From SIG440 sp045578305 (GTDB lineage Bacteria > Bacillota > Clostridia > Monoglobales > Monoglobaceae): a DNA stretch of 40,814 nucleotides. The notes under the pieces are model-generated. The model made no database searches. It had not been told where the DNA came from and saw only the letters and a list, made by a program, of their open reading frames with translations. The stretch spans positions 1-40,814 of the forward strand of contig JAZNKA010000027.1 in assembly GCA_045578305.1 (NCBI GenBank), in the 5' to 3' direction. Numbering within the stretch: position 1 is the stretch's first letter; every line of letters starts with the position of its first letter. Position numbers and translations under genes: made by a program. Below are positions 15,790 through 24,503 of this stretch, in pieces.

Positions 15790-16989
15790 TTAGTTTGTAT
15801 AGTTGTCAAAATATCCCTGAACAAGAACAACAGGTGTACCCTTATCTCCTGAGCCACTTGTAAGGTCGCACAGTGACCCTATAAGGTCGGTAAGCTGACG
15901 CGGAGTTGTGCCCTGAGATGCCATGTTACCTACCAAATTGTTGTCCTTAGACTTGATACTTTCGGAAATCGCTTGTTTTAAAGCTTCGCCTGACAAATCC
16001 TTGAAATCATTGTCTGCAAGATACTTAAGTTTAAGCTCGTTTGGAGTACCGATAAGTCCATCAGTAAATGCAGGCGAAACAACAGGGTCCGCAAGCTCCC
16101 AGATTTTCCCTTGCGGGTCTTTAAACGCACCGTCTCCATACACCATAACCTCTACATGCTTTCCTGTAGCTTCAAAAATTCTCCTTTGTATATCAAGAAC
16201 CAAGTCTTTGCATTCATTGGGAAATAATTTTATCTTGTCTTCGGTTGATTTGTTCGAACCCAAAAGACCATACTTTGCATTGTATCCACTGCCGTTTACA
16301 GATTCGGTAAGAATATCGTCAAGGCCGCATACGATTTTTGCGCCTGCTTCCTTTAAAATCCTTTTTGTACGGTTTCTGGTATGAATATCACAGTTTATGA
16401 CGCAATCTGTATAGTCAAGAATTGTTTTTGCCTGATTTGCAAATATAATTTCGACCTCTGCGCCACATTCGCGAACTAAATTCCCGTAGTATTCTACATA
16501 ATCCACACCTGTAAATTCGTGTTTGTTTTCGCCGAACAACTCACGGTATTTTTCAAGTGTAAGAACATCAGAATAAGGATTTATGCCTGCCGCATCAATT
16601 TTATCCAGACTTACGAGTTCGTTTCCCACCTCATCAGAAGGATAGCTAAGCATTAAAACTACCTTTTTCACACCTTTTGCGATACCTCTAAGACATATAG
16701 CAAATCTGTTGCGCGAAAGTATCGGGAAAATTACGCCAACTGTTTCTCCGCCGAGTTTTGCCTTTACATCAGCTGCAATATCATCAACCGAAGCATAGTT
16801 GCCCTGAGCTCTTGCTACAATTGATTCGGTAACAGAAATAACATCTTTGTCATTGATTTCAAAGCCATCGTATTTAGCTGCTTCAAGTACACTATCTGTA
16901 ACAATCTCGGCAAGATTGTCATTTTCGCGGATTATCGGGCATCTGATGCCTCTGGAAACAGTTCCCACTCTTCTTTCTTGGTTTGCCAT
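15790..16989 (-). CDS. Coenzyme F420-0:L-glutamate ligase-family protein (CofE-like), orphan
   Basis: The 399-residue protein has the F420_ligase (PF01996) pattern: an N-terminal GTVSRGIRCPIIRENDNL, DVISVTESIVARAQGNY and an acidic/Arg-rich core including NCDIHTRNRTKRI, with GDGAFKDPQGKIWELADPVVSPAF and TDLIGSLCDL near the end. Classical CofE (about 250 residues) adds glutamates to F420. This is the longer form seen in Firmicutes that are not known to make F420, so another glutamylation or amide-ligase role is likely. No F420 gene is nearby. It has its own promoter and terminator. AAGGGG lies before ATG 16989. Confidence 0.8.
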   Translation of the reverse strand: MANQERRVGTVSRGIRCPIIRENDNLAEIVTDSVLEAAKYDGFEINDKDVISVTESIVARAQGNYASVDDIAADVKAKLGGETVGVIFPILSRNRFAICLRGIAKGVKKVVLMLSYPSDEVGNELVSLDKIDAAGINPYSDVLTLEKYRELFGENKHEFTGVDYVEYYGNLVRECGAEVEIIFANQAKTILDYTDCVINCDIHTRNRTKRILKEAGAKIVCGLDDILTESVNGSGYNAKYGLLGSNKSTEDKIKLFPNECKDLVLDIQRRIFEATGKHVEVMVYGDGAFKDPQGKIWELADPVVSPAFTDGLIGTPNELKLKYLADNDFKDLSGEALKQAISESIKSKDNNLVGNMASQGTTPRQLTDLIGSLCDLTSGSGDKGTPVVLVQGYFDNYTN

Positions 16990-17085
16990 TTGTACCCCTT
17001 CTATCTTTTAAAATTTATATACTAAATAATGTATATATCCAATCCTGCAAGAACTTTGCTTAAGCAATTTCACAAGACGTTGGTT

Positions 17086-17114
17086 ATTATAACACATTTG
17101 CGCGTTCTTATCAA
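17086..17114 (-). promoter_or_regulatory. SigA promoter of the F420-ligase-like gene
   Basis: TTGATA (17109-17114), 17 bases, then TATAAT (17086-17091). It leaves a leader of about 90 bases before ATG 16989. Confidence 0.75.
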
Positions 17115-17164
17115 GCTTTTTTGCTAAAAAAATAACATTTTTTTAAGAAAAATAATATTTACAC

Positions 17165-17193
17165 TTGACAAATCAATGTCCTTGTTGTATAAT
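17165..17193 (+). promoter_or_regulatory. SigA promoter of tRNA-Met
   Basis: TTGACA (17165-17170), 17 bases, then TATAAT (17188-17193): a perfect consensus, as expected for a stable RNA gene. The mature tRNA begins 24 bases downstream. Confidence 0.85.
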
Positions 17194-17216
17194 ACCTCTT
17201 GTTGCAAACACAACAC

Positions 17217-17293
17217 GGATCTTTAGCTCAGTTGGTTAGAGCAACCGGCTCATAACCGGTCGGTCCGGGGTTCGAGTCCCTGAAGATCCACCA
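17217..17293 (+). tRNA. tRNA-Met (anticodon CAT)
   Basis: The 77-base gene folds into a full cloverleaf: acceptor GGATCTT/AAGATCC, D arm with AGCTCAGTTGGTTAGAGC, anticodon stem ACCGG/CCGGT around the loop CTCATAA, T arm GGTTCGAGTCC, discriminator A and encoded CCA. The CAT anticodon with a paired acceptor end means elongator Met rather than initiator. The lysidine-modified tRNA-Ile2 also carries CAT and cannot be fully excluded by eye, but the sequence resembles clostridial tRNA-Met. Confidence 0.9.
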
Positions 17294-17296
17294 AAA

Positions 17297-17343
17297 AGAA
17301 ACGACAATTTTCGTCTTGAAGATTGTCGTTTCTTTATTTTTAT
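17297..17343 (+). terminator. Terminator of tRNA-Met
   Basis: AAGAAACGACAAT pairs with ATTGTCGTTTCTT and is followed by TATTTTTAT, immediately after the CCA end. Confidence 0.8.
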
Positions 17344-17361
17344 CTTACCCCTGTTAAAACC

Positions 17362-17390
17362 TTGACAAAAAGGCGTTTTTTTTGTATAAT
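17362..17390 (+). promoter_or_regulatory. SigA promoter of the acn-icd-rex operon
   Basis: TTGACA (17362-17367), 17 bases, then TATAAT (17385-17390). It is a perfect consensus, so control is likely to be by repression. No clear Rex palindrome was recognised around it. Confidence 0.85.
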
Positions 17391-17425
17391 TGTGTTTGAT
17401 TATTATTTACGGAGGAAATCATCTT

Positions 17426-19360
17426 ATGGGACTTACACTTGCACAAAAAATTATCAAAAATCATCTTGTCTCCGGCGAACTGATTGCCGGAACTGAAATT
17501 GGCATTAAAATTGACCAGACACTTACTCAGAACGCAACCGGAACCATGGCTTATCTCGAATTTGAAGCTATGGGTGTTCCCAGGGTAAAAACTGAGCGTT
17601 CAGTTGCATATATTGACCACAACACACTACAAAGTGGATTTGAAAATGCCGATGACCACAGATTTATCGGCAGTATCTGCAAAAAGCATGGAATATATTT
17701 TTCCAGACCAGGCAATGGAATTTGTCATCAGGTGCATCTTGAACGATTTGGCATCCCCGGCAAAACACTTATTGGATCTGACAGTCATACACCCACCGGT
17801 GGCGGTATCGGTATGCTTGCAATCGGTGCCGGCGGTATGGATGTTGCTGTTGCCATGGGTGGCGGTACATATTACATAACCTGCCCCAAAATTGTTAAAA
17901 TTGAGCTGACAGGCGAACTCAGCCCCTGGGTTGCGGCAAAAGATGTTATTCTGGAAGTTCTTCGCAGAATGTCTGTCAAAGGCGGCGTTGGCAAAATAAT
18001 TGAATACACCGGCGAAGGTGTCAAAACCCTTTCAGTTCCCGAACGTGCAACCATAACAAATATGGGTGCCGAGCTTGGAGCAACAACATCAATCTTCCCA
18101 TCCGACGAGACAACCCGTGAGTTTTTAAAAGCACAGGCTCGCGAAGAAGACTACACTCCTCTTTGTGCGGACCCGGATGCAGTTTATGACGAAGTAATCG
18201 AAATTAACTTAAGCGAGCTTGTTCCACTTGCAGCTTGTCCTCATTCGCCCGATAATGTAAAATCAGTTGCCGAAATCGGCGAAATGAAGATTGACCAAGT
18301 TTGCATCGGTTCGTGCACAAATTCTTCACTTCTTGATATGCTTAAGGTTGCTTACATCCTCAAAGGCAAAACCGTTCATCCCGATGTTTCGCTTTCAATT
18401 GCTCCCGGCTCCAAGCAGGTTCTCAATATGCTTGCTGCTTGCGGTGCTCTTTCGGACATGATTGACGCAGGTGCGCGCATTTTGGAAAGTGCTTGCGGTC
18501 CTTGTATCGGTATGGGTCAGTCACCCAACTCGGGCGGCATATCACTCCGCACATTCAACCGCAACTTTGAAGGACGCAGCGGCACCAAAGATGGTCAAAT
18601 CTATCTCGTTTCACCCGAGCTTGCTGCAGCCTCTGCTCTTTCGGGTGTGCTTACAGACCCAAGAACACTTGGTGAAATGCCTGACTTTGAACTTCCCGAA
18701 ATTTTTACAATCAATGATAACATGATAGTTCCCCCGGTCTCTGAGGAAGATATGGACACAGTTGAAGTATTGAGGGGCCCAAACATCAAACCCTTCCCCG
18801 TTTCTGAGGCTTTGGCTGATGAAATTTCTGCAAAATGCAGTCTTAAGGTTGGTGACAACATCACAACAGACCATATTATGCCTGCCGGTGCAAAAATTTT
18901 GCCGCTTCGTTCCAACATTCCAAAGATTTCGGAATATTGTTTTGCGGTTTGCGACGAGGCTTTCCCAAAAAGAGCTCTTGAGCTTGGAAAAAGCATTGTA
19001 ATCGGCGGCTCAAACTACGGTCAGGGTTCTTCAAGAGAGCATGCGGCTCTTGCTCCTCTTTACCTTGGCGTTAAGGCTGTCATTGTTAAATCATTTGCCA
19101 GAATTCATATGGCAAACCTCATCAATGCAGGTATAATACCTATGACATTTGTAAATGAGACCGACTACGACAGAATTGAACAGGCGGATGAGCTGAAGTT
19201 TACTAATCTCAAAGCTTCAATTCTGACAGAAAGCGAACTTGTGGTTTCGAATATAACCAAGGGCTTTGATTTTAAGGTTAAGCTTGATCTTTCTGACAGA
19301 CAAAGACAAATGCTTAAAGCCGGCGGACTTCTTAACTATACAAGAGAAATCAGCAAATAA
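17426..19360 (+). CDS. acn: Aconitate hydratase (Aquifex-type, LeuC-like)
   Basis: The 644-residue protein isomerises citrate to isocitrate through a 4Fe-4S cluster. The three cluster cysteines appear as VCIGSCTNSS and SACGPCIGMGQSP. The C-terminal swivel domain carries GSNYGQGSSREHAAL with the catalytic Ser. The length and the compact layout fit the 'Aquifex-type' aconitases rather than the 900-residue AcnA. ATG 17426 is preceded by GGAGG at 10 bases; an opening ATG at 17390 overlaps the -10 box and is not used. It is the first gene of a six-gene operon with icd and rex. No citrate synthase gene is in the window. Confidence 0.94.
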   Translation: MGLTLAQKIIKNHLVSGELIAGTEIGIKIDQTLTQNATGTMAYLEFEAMGVPRVKTERSVAYIDHNTLQSGFENADDHRFIGSICKKHGIYFSRPGNGICHQVHLERFGIPGKTLIGSDSHTPTGGGIGMLAIGAGGMDVAVAMGGGTYYITCPKIVKIELTGELSPWVAAKDVILEVLRRMSVKGGVGKIIEYTGEGVKTLSVPERATITNMGAELGATTSIFPSDETTREFLKAQAREEDYTPLCADPDAVYDEVIEINLSELVPLAACPHSPDNVKSVAEIGEMKIDQVCIGSCTNSSLLDMLKVAYILKGKTVHPDVSLSIAPGSKQVLNMLAACGALSDMIDAGARILESACGPCIGMGQSPNSGGISLRTFNRNFEGRSGTKDGQIYLVSPELAAASALSGVLTDPRTLGEMPDFELPEIFTINDNMIVPPVSEEDMDTVEVLRGPNIKPFPVSEALADEISAKCSLKVGDNITTDHIMPAGAKILPLRSNIPKISEYCFAVCDEAFPKRALELGKSIVIGGSNYGQGSSREHAALAPLYLGVKAVIVKSFARIHMANLINAGIIPMTFVNETDYDRIEQADELKFTNLKASILTESELVVSNITKGFDFKVKLDLSDRQRQMLKAGGLLNYTREISK

Positions 19361-19385
19361 TTTATAACCAGAAAGGTAAAATACA

Positions 19386-20597
19386 ATGGAAAAGATAAAA
19401 ATGACCACTCCTCTCGTCGAAATGGACGGAGACGAAATGACCCGAATTATATGGAAGATGATTAAGGATATCCTTATCCTTCCGTATGTTGACCTCAAAT
19501 CCGAATATTATGATTTGGGTCTTGAATACAGAAACGAAACAAACGACAAGGTTACGTTCGATTCGGCATACGCTACAAAAAAATATGGTGTTGCGGTAAA
19601 GTGCGCAACAATTACACCCAATGCCGAAAGAGTCAAGGAATATAACCTTAAAGAAATGTGGAAATCTCCAAATGGTACAATTCGCGCCATTCTTGACGGA
19701 ACAGTATTCCGCGCACCGATTATCGTAAAAGGAATTACCCCTTACATTCCTTCGTGGACCAAGCCAATAACCATTGCACGTCATGCTTATGGTGATGTTT
19801 ACAAAAATACTGAAATGCAGGTTCCTGCGGGTTCTAAGTGTGAAATTGTCTGCACAGACAAAGACGGAAAAGAAATCCGTCAGACAATCCACGAATTTAC
19901 CGACAGTGCAGGTATTATTCAGGGTCTTCACAATATTGACAAGTCAATCGCAAGTTTTGCGCGTTGCTGTTTCAATTATGCCCTTGACACAAAACAGGAT
20001 ATCTGGTTTGCCACAAAAGATACAATATCAAAAAAATATGATCACCGATTCAAAGATATCTTCAGCGAAATTTTCGAGACTGAATACAAGGAAAAATTTG
20101 AAGCTACAGGCATTGAATATTTCTATACCCTTATTGACGATGCTGTAGCTCGCGTTGTACGTTCTGACGGAGGATACATCTGGGCATGCAAAAACTATGA
20201 CGGGGATGTTATGTCTGATATGGTTGCAACTGCTTATGGAAGTCTTGCCATGATGACTTCGGTTCTGGTTTCTCCCGACGGCACATATGAATATGAGGCT
20301 GCTCACGGAACAGTTCAGCGTCACTATTACAAGCACCTCAGGGGTGAAGAAACCTCGACCAACAGTGTTGCAACATTGTTTGCATGGACAGGAGCGCTCC
20401 GCAAGCGCGGCGAACTTGACGGACTTTCTGATCTCTGTAATTTTGCAGAAAAGCTGGAAAAAGCAACAATCGACACAATTGAAAACGGAATTATGACAGG
20501 AGACCTCTACCTTCTTTCAAATCTTGAAAGCAAGAAAAAGGTTAATACAGAAGAATTCTTAATTGCTGTAAATGAAACTCTTAAAGCTATGCTTTAA
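19386..20597 (+). CDS. icd: Isocitrate dehydrogenase, NADP-dependent, eukaryotic (type II) form
   Basis: The 403-residue enzyme oxidatively decarboxylates isocitrate to 2-oxoglutarate. MDGDEMTRIIW, SPNGTIRAILDGTVFRAPI (substrate loop), KPITIARHAYGDVY, then DDAVARVVRSDGGYIWACKNYDGDVMSD (metal Asp residues) and EAAHGTVQRHY are the signature blocks of the homodimeric eukaryote-like IDH group. The Arg/His content near EAAHGTVQRHYYKH fits NADP use. It lies 25 bases after acn with AAAGG before the ATG. Together they make 2-oxoglutarate for glutamate synthesis. Confidence 0.95.
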   Translation: MEKIKMTTPLVEMDGDEMTRIIWKMIKDILILPYVDLKSEYYDLGLEYRNETNDKVTFDSAYATKKYGVAVKCATITPNAERVKEYNLKEMWKSPNGTIRAILDGTVFRAPIIVKGITPYIPSWTKPITIARHAYGDVYKNTEMQVPAGSKCEIVCTDKDGKEIRQTIHEFTDSAGIIQGLHNIDKSIASFARCCFNYALDTKQDIWFATKDTISKKYDHRFKDIFSEIFETEYKEKFEATGIEYFYTLIDDAVARVVRSDGGYIWACKNYDGDVMSDMVATAYGSLAMMTSVLVSPDGTYEYEAAHGTVQRHYYKHLRGEETSTNSVATLFAWTGALRKRGELDGLSDLCNFAEKLEKATIDTIENGIMTGDLYLLSNLESKKKVNTEEFLIAVNETLKAML

Positions 20598-20611
20598 TTG
20601 GAGGTACAATT

Positions 20612-21259
20612 ATGGAAAAACAAGTGTCGCAATCGGTTATCAACAGACTCCCCAGATATTACAGATATCTGGGTGAGCTCTTGTCAAACGGAATTGAAAG
20701 AATTTCGTCCAAAGATTTGAGTGAAGAAATGAATGTAACCGCATCTCAAATCCGTCAGGATTTAAACTGTTTTGGCGGTTTTGGTCAGCAGGGTTATGGT
20801 TACAATGTTGAATATCTTTACAACGAAATCGCAGGTATTCTCGGCTTGAAGTCACAATACAAAGCAATCCTGATTGGTGCCGGAAATATGGGACAGGCAC
20901 TTATACAAAACACCAACTTTGAAAAAAGAGGATTTAATCTGATTGGTGTTTTTGACAATGACCCCCAAAAAATCGGCAGAGAAATAAAAGGAATTAAAAT
21001 TTGCGACATTGCTGATGTGGAACAATTTATAAAGGATAACAATCCTACAATGGCAATTATTTCAACTCCCAGAACAGTTGTAAATCAAATCGTGCACAAG
21101 CTTCAGGACTGCGGAATTAGTGCTTTTTTGAACTTTTCATATGCCGAAATTTCAAATTCTGAAAATGTCGTCGTTGAAAATATCCACCTCAGTGACAGTT
21201 TGATGCGCCTTTGCTATAAAATTTCTGCAAAAAATACTGAAACTAATCAAAAGGACTAG
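20612..21259 (+). CDS. rex: Redox-sensing transcriptional repressor Rex
   Basis: The 215-residue protein has an N-terminal winged helix (RLPRYYRYLGELLSNGIERIS, then TASQIRQDLNCFGGFGQQGYGY) and a Rossmann domain (LIGAGNMGQAL, near 88-98; VFDNDPQKIG). Rex leaves DNA when NADH/NAD+ rises and controls fermentative and respiratory genes. GGAGG lies 9 bases before ATG. Its place directly after acn and icd suggests that the operon product pool and the redox state are linked and that Rex may control its own operon. Confidence 0.95.
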   Translation: MEKQVSQSVINRLPRYYRYLGELLSNGIERISSKDLSEEMNVTASQIRQDLNCFGGFGQQGYGYNVEYLYNEIAGILGLKSQYKAILIGAGNMGQALIQNTNFEKRGFNLIGVFDNDPQKIGREIKGIKICDIADVEQFIKDNNPTMAIISTPRTVVNQIVHKLQDCGISAFLNFSYAEISNSENVVVENIHLSDSLMRLCYKISAKNTETNQKD

Positions 21260-21265
21260 CCAGAT

Positions 21266-22078
21266 ATGAAAACATTTGCTCTTGTAGGCAAAACCGGAAC
21301 CGGCAAAAGCTTTCGGGCCCTGGAAATTGCCAAAGCCAATGAAATTGATGCAATAATTGATGATGGATTGTTGATTTTTGAAAGCAAAATTTTGGCCGGC
21401 AGTTCTGCCAAACATGAGAAGACTCGTATGGCATCAGTAAAACGGGCAATTTTTGAAAGTGATTCTCATGCTACCTCTGTAAGAGAAGCCATTTCAAAAA
21501 ACAGTATAACTTCTGTTCTTATCTTAGGTACTTCCGAAAAAATGGTAAATCAAATAGCTGCGCGCCTTTGTCTTTTACCTGTTGACAAGATTATTAAAAT
21601 TGAAGAGGTTGCAACCCCCGAAGAAATTGCTGCAGCTTCAATGATGCGTACAAAATACGGTAAGCACATCATTCCTGCACCGGTATTTGAGGTTAAAAAA
21701 CAATTTTCCGGCTATTTTTTGAAAGCCTTTTTGCCACAGGGAAAACGCGACTATATTTCAGAAAAAACAATTATGCGTCCTACTTACAGTTATCTTGGAA
21801 ATTTCAGGATTTCACCCAAAGTGTTTTCAGATATATGCCACTTTGTTGTCCGCAAAATCGATAATGTTTCGGACATCTATAAAATCAAAACAGTTCCTTG
21901 CGAGAATGGCTGTGTAGAGATATTTATTGAAGTAGGACTTTTCTTCCCTTGCAATATACCAAATACTGCAAATCTCATCCAAAACGCAATCACAAAAGCC
22001 ATTGAGGACAGCACATCGATTGTTGTGCAAACTGCAGATGTTTCGGTAAAAACACTATCCTTCAAACAACCGAGGTAG
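21266..22078 (+). CDS. P-loop NTPase fused to an Asp23/Gls24-like domain, unknown function
   Basis: The 270-residue protein opens with a Walker A motif, FALVGKTGTGKSFRALEIA (residues 4-22), and IDAIIDDGLLIFESKIL as a possible Walker B region. It lacks transporter or GTPase signatures. The last 100 residues, with RISPKVFSDICHFVV, then CVEIFIEVGLFFPCNIP, NTANLIQNAITKAIEDST and VQTADVSVKTL, follow the pattern of the Asp23/Gls24 alkaline-shock fold. So an ATP-binding head appears joined to an envelope-stress-type tail. No signal peptide or membrane helix is present. It lies 6 bases after rex and 3 before ogg, clearly inside the operon. The function is unknown. Confidence 0.7.
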   Translation: MKTFALVGKTGTGKSFRALEIAKANEIDAIIDDGLLIFESKILAGSSAKHEKTRMASVKRAIFESDSHATSVREAISKNSITSVLILGTSEKMVNQIAARLCLLPVDKIIKIEEVATPEEIAAASMMRTKYGKHIIPAPVFEVKKQFSGYFLKAFLPQGKRDYISEKTIMRPTYSYLGNFRISPKVFSDICHFVVRKIDNVSDIYKIKTVPCENGCVEIFIEVGLFFPCNIPNTANLIQNAITKAIEDSTSIVVQTADVSVKTLSFKQPR

Positions 22079-22081
22079 ATT

Positions 22082-22912
22082 ATGATAAACTTATACAGCA
22101 TCGACCATTTCAGTCTTGAACAGACCTTTGACTGCGGGCAATGCTTTCGCTTTGAAAAAGACGAAAATGGTGTTTTTTATGGAGTTGTAGCAAATAATGC
22201 AGTAAAAGCATATTACCATACTCCCGAAACCATTTGTCTTGAAAGTTCAAATCCTGATCCTGATTTTTGGAATAATTATCTGAATTTTTCATGCGACTAC
22301 GCCGATATTGAAAAACAACTTTCAAATGACAAAAGACTTCTCCCCTGCATCAAAGCAGGGCAAGGAATTCGAATTCTTCGTCAGGATTTGTGGGAAACAA
22401 TAGTTTCATTTATAATTTCTGCCAACAACAACATCCCGCGCATAAAAAAGATTATACACAAACTTTGTGAGCTTTATGGCGAAAAAATCGAGTTTGACGG
22501 CAAGGTATTTTTTGGGTTTCCCTCCCCCAAGACTTTGGCAAGACTGGAGCTTTCGGACCTTTCGGAAATCCGCGCAGGCTTCAGAGATAAATATATATTG
22601 GATGCCGCAAAAAAAGTTGTTTCAAAAGAAATCGATCTTGAAATGCTCCCAAATTTAGAAAATGATGCTGCAAAAAAAGAACTTATGAAAATCAAAGGAA
22701 TTGGAACAAAAGTTGCCGACTGCATTCTTCTTTTCGCTCTTGGCAGACACAACATTTTCCCTTTGGATGTGTGGACAAAGCGCATTTTGTCCGAACTCTA
22801 TAACATAGAAGAAAAAGCTATGCCTGATTTCGTTAAAAAAACTTATGGCGACAACGCTGGGATTGCCCAGCAATACTTATACTATTATTACGCAATTGAA
22901 AAAAACAGGTAA
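22082..22912 (+). CDS. ogg: 8-oxoguanine DNA glycosylase/AP lyase (OGG1-type)
   Basis: The 276-residue protein has the OGG_N domain (FDCGQCFRFEK at about 16-26) followed by the HhH-GPD core. The hairpin KIKGIGTKVADCILLFALG contains the catalytic Lys (GTKVAD), and NIFPLDVWTKR contains the catalytic Asp. It removes 8-oxoguanine from DNA. GAGGT precedes ATG 22082, 3 bases after the preceding stop. Its position in a redox-regulator operon fits oxidative-damage repair. Confidence 0.92.
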   Translation: MINLYSIDHFSLEQTFDCGQCFRFEKDENGVFYGVVANNAVKAYYHTPETICLESSNPDPDFWNNYLNFSCDYADIEKQLSNDKRLLPCIKAGQGIRILRQDLWETIVSFIISANNNIPRIKKIIHKLCELYGEKIEFDGKVFFGFPSPKTLARLELSDLSEIRAGFRDKYILDAAKKVVSKEIDLEMLPNLENDAAKKELMKIKGIGTKVADCILLFALGRHNIFPLDVWTKRILSELYNIEEKAMPDFVKKTYGDNAGIAQQYLYYYYAIEKNR

Positions 22913-22935
22913 TTTTTAATATAAGGAGATATTTT

Positions 22936-23508
22936 ATGGAAGTTTCAGAAGCATTGTTAAAAAGAAGAACTATAAGGAAATTTACTCAAGAAAAACTTGA
23001 TGAAAAAGCTCTTAAAAAGCTTTTGGAATATGCACGCCTTGCAGCATATCCATCGAATATGCAGCCTCTTAAATTTGCAATATTTACAAATCCAGAAATG
23101 CTTGAAAAGATATTCCCCAACACCAAATGGGCAGGATATCTTCCAGAAACAGGAACACCAAAGGAATGTGAGAGACCGACAGCTTATATTGCGGTATTCG
23201 GCGACAAAAGTATAAAGCAATCGTTTGAGGTTGAAGCGGGTGCTGCTGTTACTTCTATGATGCTTGGCGCTTTTGAGATGGGCATTGCAAGTTGCTGGCT
23301 TGGTGCAATAGACCGCAAAAATCTTATGCAGATTTTCAATCTTTCTGACGAGAAATTTGACCTTATTTATCTTCTTGCCCTTGGCTACCCGGCACAAAAA
23401 AGTGATATTTCTGAAGTAAAAGACAATATAAAATACTTTGAACTTCCGGACGGTCAAATTTCTGTTCCAAAACGCTCACTTGATGAAATAACACTCAAAA
23501 TTGACTAG
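22936..23508 (+). CDS. Nitroreductase-family FMN oxidoreductase
   Basis: The 190-residue protein starts EVSEALLKRRTIRKF, the FMN phosphate-binding RRTIR motif of the family, and has AAYPSNMQPLKF, AGAAVTSMMLGAFEMGIASCW and LLALGYPAQ. It is an FMN-dependent NAD(P)H oxidoreductase; the substrate cannot be named. AAGGAG lies 8 bases before ATG. It is the last gene of the acn operon and ends at a strong shared terminator. Confidence 0.9.
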   Translation: MEVSEALLKRRTIRKFTQEKLDEKALKKLLEYARLAAYPSNMQPLKFAIFTNPEMLEKIFPNTKWAGYLPETGTPKECERPTAYIAVFGDKSIKQSFEVEAGAAVTSMMLGAFEMGIASCWLGAIDRKNLMQIFNLSDEKFDLIYLLALGYPAQKSDISEVKDNIKYFELPDGQISVPKRSLDEITLKID

Positions 23509-23526
23509 AATTTATAATATTCAAAA

Positions 23527-23556
23527 CAAAAGCGAGACCTAAGTCTCGCTTTTTAT
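23527..23556. terminator. Bidirectional terminator between nitroreductase and SLH genes
   Basis: AGCGAGAC pairs with GTCTCGCT around a CTAA-type loop, flanked by AAAA and TTTTT. It closes the plus-strand acn operon and the minus-strand envelope operon. Confidence 0.85.
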
Positions 23557-23558
23557 AT

Positions 23559-24497
23559 TCATTTTCGGTTGTCTATCTCTGGTGTGTAAAAGAATTCCAA
23601 AAGTATAGCAATATCTTCTGTTGGAATGTTTTCCAGAATTGGTTTTCTCAATTCATCCGCCTTCTTATCGCCCAAAGTCCTGTATATTTCATATGTTGCC
23701 TTTGCATCAGTAATATAATCATAAGCAGAATCCTGTATATACTTTTTCATACTGGAGATAAGACGATTTGCAACATCAATCGTTTTTTCAAATGTGCAAT
23801 TTGGAAGAACTTTATCCTGCATTATTGCTACCATTTCCTTAAGCTTTTCTACAAGAACTTCTCGCGCCATACTGTCTATATCAATGGGCTCAATATCAAG
23901 CAATCTGTCTTTATCAATTATACATTTTTCCAAAGCCACACAAACTTCGCTTCTTGTTATTGGTTGTGTTGCTCTGAATTTTCCTCCACCTTCCAAAACA
24001 AACAGACGATTTGAAATTAATTTTTCAACACTATCTTTTGCCCAATCCGAAACTGTATCGCTAATTTCAACCACAAATGGCAAACGCTCGGAACCAAGAA
24101 TTCTGTCAAGCATAACGCAAACTTCTTCACGGGTAACTTTGTTTTGAGGTTTAAATGTTCCATCACCCATTCCCTTTATATATCCTGCCTGCACAGCTCT
24201 AAGAACATCGTTTAAAAACCAATCGTTTGCCGAAACATCCGAAAATACATTTTCTGCCTCAACAGTATAATCATACATTTTGTTGATTATAGTTACGAAC
24301 TCTGCACGGGTCAAAGAATCTTCGGGTCTGAAAAAGCCATCACCATCACCTTTGATATATTCGTGCTGATGCATTTTCATTATGGCTTTACCCGACTCGC
24401 TTTCGGGGTCTACATCATAAAAAGAAAGGACTGTTGTAAAAGATAAGCAAAAAATCAAACAAGCTATTGTCAATAATTTTAAGGTCTTACTTTTCAT
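23559..24497 (-). CDS. SLH-domain surface protein
   Basis: The 312-residue protein has a signal peptide (hydrophobic residues 7-25) and three S-layer-homology repeats: FYDVDPES ... GDGDGFFRPEDSLTRAEF, FSDVSANDWF ... GMGDGTFKPQNKVTREE, and a weaker third with RATQPITRSEVCVALE. SLH domains anchor proteins to pyruvylated secondary cell-wall polymer. The C-terminal 110 residues are a predicted helical region without a recognised domain. The start codon follows the stop of the preceding gene by 6 bases. It probably works at the surface together with the Wzz/kinase polymer genes upstream. Confidence 0.9.
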   Translation of the reverse strand: MKSKTLKLLTIACLIFCLSFTTVLSFYDVDPESESGKAIMKMHQHEYIKGDGDGFFRPEDSLTRAEFVTIINKMYDYTVEAENVFSDVSANDWFLNDVLRAVQAGYIKGMGDGTFKPQNKVTREEVCVMLDRILGSERLPFVVEISDTVSDWAKDSVEKLISNRLFVLEGGGKFRATQPITRSEVCVALEKCIIDKDRLLDIEPIDIDSMAREVLVEKLKEMVAIMQDKVLPNCTFEKTIDVANRLISSMKKYIQDSAYDYITDAKATYEIYRTLGDKKADELRKPILENIPTEDIAILLEFFYTPEIDNRK

Positions 24498-24503
24498 AAA
24501 TTC

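Noticed and set aside
19362..19931. 189-codon minus-strand frame opposite icd
   Set aside because: It is antisense to the clear isocitrate dehydrogenase and has Cys/Phe-rich composition without any domain or ribosome site.
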